DNA from: Galbitalea sp036495225
Lineage (GTDB): Bacteria > Actinomycetota > Actinomycetes > Actinomycetales > Microbacteriaceae
DNA: 64,000 nt
Assembly (NCBI GenBank): GCA_036495225.1
Contig: DASXNG010000054.1
Span: forward strand, 1 to 64,000
Reading direction: 5' to 3'
The notes beneath the pieces were generated by a model. That model saw nothing but the letters and a program-made list of their open reading frames with translations, did no database searches and had not been told where the DNA came from. The position numbers were made by a program, and so were the translations under genes. The stretch's first letter is position 1, and each line of letters starts with the position of its first letter. Shown here piece after piece: positions 61,801 to 64,000 of this stretch.

Positions 61801-63631
61801 AGGTGTTTCCGTCTGGACTCGTCTGCCACTGCAGCGATTCCGTGACTCCTGAGACGTTCCAGCCTGTCGAGGCGTACTTCAGGGTGCGACCCACCTGGCT
61901 CGTGCCCGCCAGGTAGCCTCCGCCAGAGTTGGCGTAGAGGGTGCCAGCGGTGATCGGACCGATCGCCGCCGAGTCCGAGCTTCCAGAGCCGTAGGTGAAG
62001 TCATATGCCGTCGTCCTCGCGGAGATCATCGTTCCGTAGTCATTGGCCTGCAGAATGTATGTCTGGTGCGTAGCGCCGGGGATCGGCACCCCGTTGCGCA
62101 ACCACTGGAACGTCTCCTTTGCCGGATCGACGTCATCGGCATTCCAATCGCCGTGGGGGATTATCACCTGGTAACCGACCTCGACTCCGTAGTTCGAGAT
62201 GAGGGTCGGCGTGACGGTCTGCAGCCCGCCGACAGGTTTCTTGTCGAGGGCGATTTGGGTGGTAAGCGGCGGATCCGTCTTGTAGGACACGTTGTACGAC
62301 CCGCCCACGAGTTTGCGCTGCCACACGTTCACTGCGGGGTCGGTGCTGGTGTTCGAGCCCGCGGCCACCTGATAGAAGCCGCTGGCGAGGCCGGGGAACG
62401 AGAAGTTGCCCTGCGCATCGGTCGTCGTCGTAACCGCGCCATTGCTGGGCTGATCCGTGAGCGCCCCATCGTGATCGAGCGTGACGGGGATGTTGGGAAT
62501 GCCGACGATCGTCGGAAGCTGACTGTTGTCCACGACCTGGCCGGTAAGCGCGTCGCCCGGGTACAACTCGACATCCGCGTGCTGCAGCGTCGTGCCAGCA
62601 GTCACCAGGAACGGAGTGTCGAGCGTGCCGTCGTTGTGGTTCCCGAGGAACTCGCGACCGTAGATGGTGTTCGACGCAGGCAAGGGGGCAGTCGTGCGCG
62701 GCGCAAACTCGAGCGTGTAGTAGCCCGGCGCGAGCCCCGTGAGCGAATACGTGCCATCCGTCTTCGTGAGAGTGGACCGGAGTCCGAGTGACGAGTGCCC
62801 GGTGAAGCTGGGGTAAGGGCCTTCGAGGCGATAGGGCGTCACGACCACACCGGCCAGGTTCTCGACCGTCGATCCGGAGTTACCGGTCACGGTGCCGGAA
62901 ATCGCACCTGCCTTGCCGAGCGTGAACGAGTATGCCGTGGTCTTTCCTGCGATCACCTCGAGAGCGGATGCCGCATCCAGGCTCGTCGCCCCGCCGGAGT
63001 ACCCGGGACCGTAGGCCGCCGCGCCGGAGGCGAGCAGCACCTGAAGCTGGTATGACCCCGGCTCGAGTCCGGTGATCGAGTACGAGCCCGTCAAACTCGT
63101 CACGGCACTGCGCACCGGGGTTTGGTCGCTGCCGTTCGCGTAGGCGCGCACGGTGTAGCCCTGGAGGGCGACGTGCGTGGTTGTCTTGACCGAACCGGAG
63201 ATCGTGCCTGACGCGAGCAGTGCCGCATTGATGGTGTGATGGTCGGTCGCACTGACATCAAAACTCTTGGCGCTCGCGCCGTCCGAAGTGTCGCCAAGGT
63301 ATTGCGTGTACGTCGTCGCTGACGCACCGAACCGCAGCGTGTACGTGCCGTTCGCGAGTGTGCTGAAGGCGTAGCTGCCAGTTGTGCTCGTCGTCGTCGC
63401 GGCGATCGCGGGCGAAGAGTCGACGGGAAAGGTGACGACGGCAACGCTGAGTCCGGCGATGGCGTTGCCAGTCGGGCCCGTCACGGTGCCGACGAGTTGT
63501 GGCGATGCCGCCTCTGCGGACAGCGGCACCAACGCGGTTGCGACGATGGCGAGTACGGCGGCAAGGCATCCCAGGATCCAAAGGCGTGCAGCCCTTTGGT
63601 GCGCAGTGGAGGGACGTCGGGTCGCGGGCAT
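58868..63631 (-). CDS. Large secreted repeat protein (Ig-like domains)
   Basis: 1,587 residues. Signal peptide: basic start, LGCLAAVLAIVATALVPLSA and AEAASP as cleavage site; GAGGAG precedes the ATG. Four CarboxypepD_reg-like domains (about 45-450) are followed by about twelve Ig-like repeats of ~90 residues (for example YQWYRSGVVISGATSQNYTP, YQWTRGGNDIPGATGTKYTV). No C-terminal sorting signal. It shares architecture with the protein at 51893, in inverted domain proportion, and is probably a paralogous surface protein. Confidence 0.85.
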   Translation of the reverse strand: MPATRRPSTAHQRAARLWILGCLAAVLAIVATALVPLSAEAASPQLVGTVTGPTGNAIAGLSVAVVTFPVDSSPAIAATTTSTTGSYAFSTLANGTYTLRFGASATTYTQYLGDTSDGASAKSFDVSATDHHTINAALLASGTISGSVKTTTHVALQGYTVRAYANGSDQTPVRSAVTSLTGSYSITGLEPGSYQLQVLLASGAAAYGPGYSGGATSLDAASALEVIAGKTTAYSFTLGKAGAISGTVTGNSGSTVENLAGVVVTPYRLEGPYPSFTGHSSLGLRSTLTKTDGTYSLTGLAPGYYTLEFAPRTTAPLPASNTIYGREFLGNHNDGTLDTPFLVTAGTTLQHADVELYPGDALTGQVVDNSQLPTIVGIPNIPVTLDHDGALTDQPSNGAVTTTTDAQGNFSFPGLASGFYQVAAGSNTSTDPAVNVWQRKLVGGSYNVSYKTDPPLTTQIALDKKPVGGLQTVTPTLISNYGVEVGYQVIIPHGDWNADDVDPAKETFQWLRNGVPIPGATHQTYILQANDYGTMISARTTAYDFTYGSGSSDSAAIGPITAGTLYANSGGGYLAGTSQVGRTLKYASTGWNVSGVTESLQWQTSPDGNTWTNIPGATGPTHTETADDLANGPYIRIEVTASHFGYTTFVYDSPPDGVQPGVFKLVTAPTVSTSSTTWTASAASWSPNVGSTKYLWEVDGVPATPHSDNASLPRAGTSGKYVTVEVFRENDGYTPYFAPRITVQLGAAPVASAPLTVTGTPVFGSPLTAIVPSFTPAPTSTTCAWQYKSGTSWKSVVGGTTCNYTPTVADIGHMLRLTVRASKTGYATKTLMFAEPTPVVAAPMAVSVAPSISGTPGTALVLSANTGTWTPSPTSFTYQWKYSATGLAPFTKAPGTSTGSTYRIPQSLLGKKIAVDVTAHLAGHATVTATVAASGPVTPGYRDPVSAPKVTVSGTTLSASGATFSPAAPVTYNWFVYDLNDSPGPATVSPTFPFGSHLHAHIGVQAVANAVGGYQQTFGPIILARKGGETTASTLTVTGGTVGVATTASPISWSIANSTLTYAWQYQSGTSWLGIPGASSPTWAPTAAYFAKHIRLVETASHVNYNSASVISNSLTITNGSAPVAGSGAQAPSIGGANVVGSKLTAHPGTWSIPGVTFGYQWKTSPDGSNWTTVGGATSSTFVVPVAAMATWYVGVQITASRTGYLPGTVFIADPGQSGSGQFAMTKAPAVTAVGTVLSVSPGTWSPMPTEVHYAWHHVSPGGVADPIGGDSPTYTPTIADAGYEIAVTVTVKKTGYADSSATVTARGGGAITALTPVNVSGTPTTGQQLTAGWTFFSVVSPTVTYQWYRSGVVISGATSQNYTPVAADVGKKISVVVTVTKSGWTTTKFTAVGAVEQSGTSLGYSVNPTVSGSPTVDSVLTVTPGIWSTSGLAFTYQWTRGGNDIPGATGTKYTVTANDLSDDILVIVTAKKPYYDPRVAASAPVTIGLGAPLAPATPVKITGTVGLGKLLTASYGAWNYPVTLTFEWQYNTPVNPMWQPISGAAGSTYTPNLPEVGHADHIQLIVHASRPGHASVDLVSAAVTVP

Positions 63632-63729
63632 AGTTCTCCTCGTTCGGGTCGTGAGGATACCTAGTTTGGCGCGCGCGCCGTGTGCGCCGCTATGGGTAGT
63701 GACTACCTAGATCGGTGGGTGACCGCGGG

Positions 63730-64000
63730 TTACTCAAGGCCGCGACGCTTCAAGAGCGGGTCAATTTCCGCGTCCCGGCCGCGGAAGTCGCGGAACGCCA
63801 CCAACGGGTCCTTCGAACCGCCAACCCCGAGCAGGCGCTCGCGAAAGCGATCGCCGTTCGCGCGCGTCATCCCGCCGTTCTCTTTGAACCATTCGACCGT
63901 GTCCGCGTCGAGAACCTCGCTCCAGATGTACGAATAGTAACCGGCGTCATAGCCGCCGGAGAAGGTGTGCGCGAAGTACGAGCTGTAGTAGCGAGAAGGC
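63730..64000 (-). CDS. dcp: M3-family dipeptidyl carboxypeptidase, C-terminal end (5' part outside window)
   Basis: An open frame runs from the window edge to TAA at 63732-63730, about 89 codons. It contains HTFSGGYDAGYYSYIWSEV, LDADTVEWFKENGGMTRA and DPLVAFRDFRGRDAEIDPLL, the conserved C-terminus of M3 metallopeptidases (Dcp/oligopeptidase A). The zinc site HEFGH lies outside the window. Identity by its C-terminal block is strong; Dcp versus PrlC-type is not decided. Confidence 0.82.
   Translation of the reverse strand, partial: PSRYYSSYFAHTFSGGYDAGYYSYIWSEVLDADTVEWFKENGGMTRANGDRFRERLLGVGGSKDPLVAFRDFRGRDAEIDPLLKRRGLE

Overview
The window is about 64 kb of high-GC, densely packed chromosome. 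GTG starts, 4-11 nt start/stop overlaps, DUF2510 proteins, a mycobacterial-type ribose-5-phosphate isomerase B, paired clpP1/clpP2 and a MaoC/CitE-like leucine-degradation block all point to an actinomycete, most probably a member of the Microbacteriaceae. No prophage, transposase gene, CRISPR array or rRNA is visible.

Layout. (1) 3-4685: 3' part of a histidine-utilisation operon: hutU (cut by the window edge), an M20 amidohydrolase, hutF and hutI, translationally coupled. (2) 4680-5122: a ~400-bp transposase-free element with nearly perfect 59-nt inverted arms; related palindromic repeats recur at 15302, 36967 and 37571. (3) 5285-15305: branched-chain 2-oxoacid dehydrogenase E1a, E1b and E2, a TetR repressor, then methylcrotonyl-CoA carboxylase beta and alpha, an acyl-CoA dehydrogenase, a MaoC hydratase and a CitE-like lyase. 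Together they would take leucine-derived 2-oxoisocaproate to small acyl-CoA products. The gene set matches the Mycobacterium tuberculosis Rv2495c-Rv2502c block. (4) 15412-16026: a Doc/RHH toxin-antitoxin pair whose toxin has lost the Fic histidine. (5) 16049-25947: truncated haemoglobin, MscS channel, ABC exporter, pepN, small metal-binding proteins, rpiB, an endonuclease VIII-like glycosylase and a PaiB-type protein. (6) 26047-30306: NarL-type two-component system, short-chain dehydrogenase, NUDIX and VOC proteins. (7) 30328-34463: an RHH-controlled cluster of a DUF4097 protein, a DrrAB-like exporter and an SGNH hydrolase, with an unusually legible promoter-operator. (8) 34845-41693: tRNA-Gly, tRNA-Pro, trigger factor, clpP1, clpP2 and clpX: the core proteostasis locus, with a possible ClgR box. 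(9) 41709-42312: a second, apparently intact RHH/Doc module. (10) 42481-50351: a ROK-regulated alpha-glucoside locus: operator, repressor, two permeases, binding lipoprotein, GH15-like and GH31 hydrolases. (11) 50361-63631: two very large secreted repeat proteins (about 1,900 and 1,587 aa) around a luciferase-like oxidoreductase, with an ECF sigma factor and a single-pass membrane protein downstream of the larger one. (12) 63730-64000: 3' end of an M3-family dipeptidyl carboxypeptidase gene.

Most notable: an E2 acyltransferase that lacks the peripheral subunit-binding domain, the degenerate/intact Doc pair, the operator that exactly fills a -35/-10 spacer in front of a leaderless RHH gene, the long MITE-like palindrome abutting hutI, and the paired giant surface proteins. 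Domain and family names come from reading the sequence; no database search was run.
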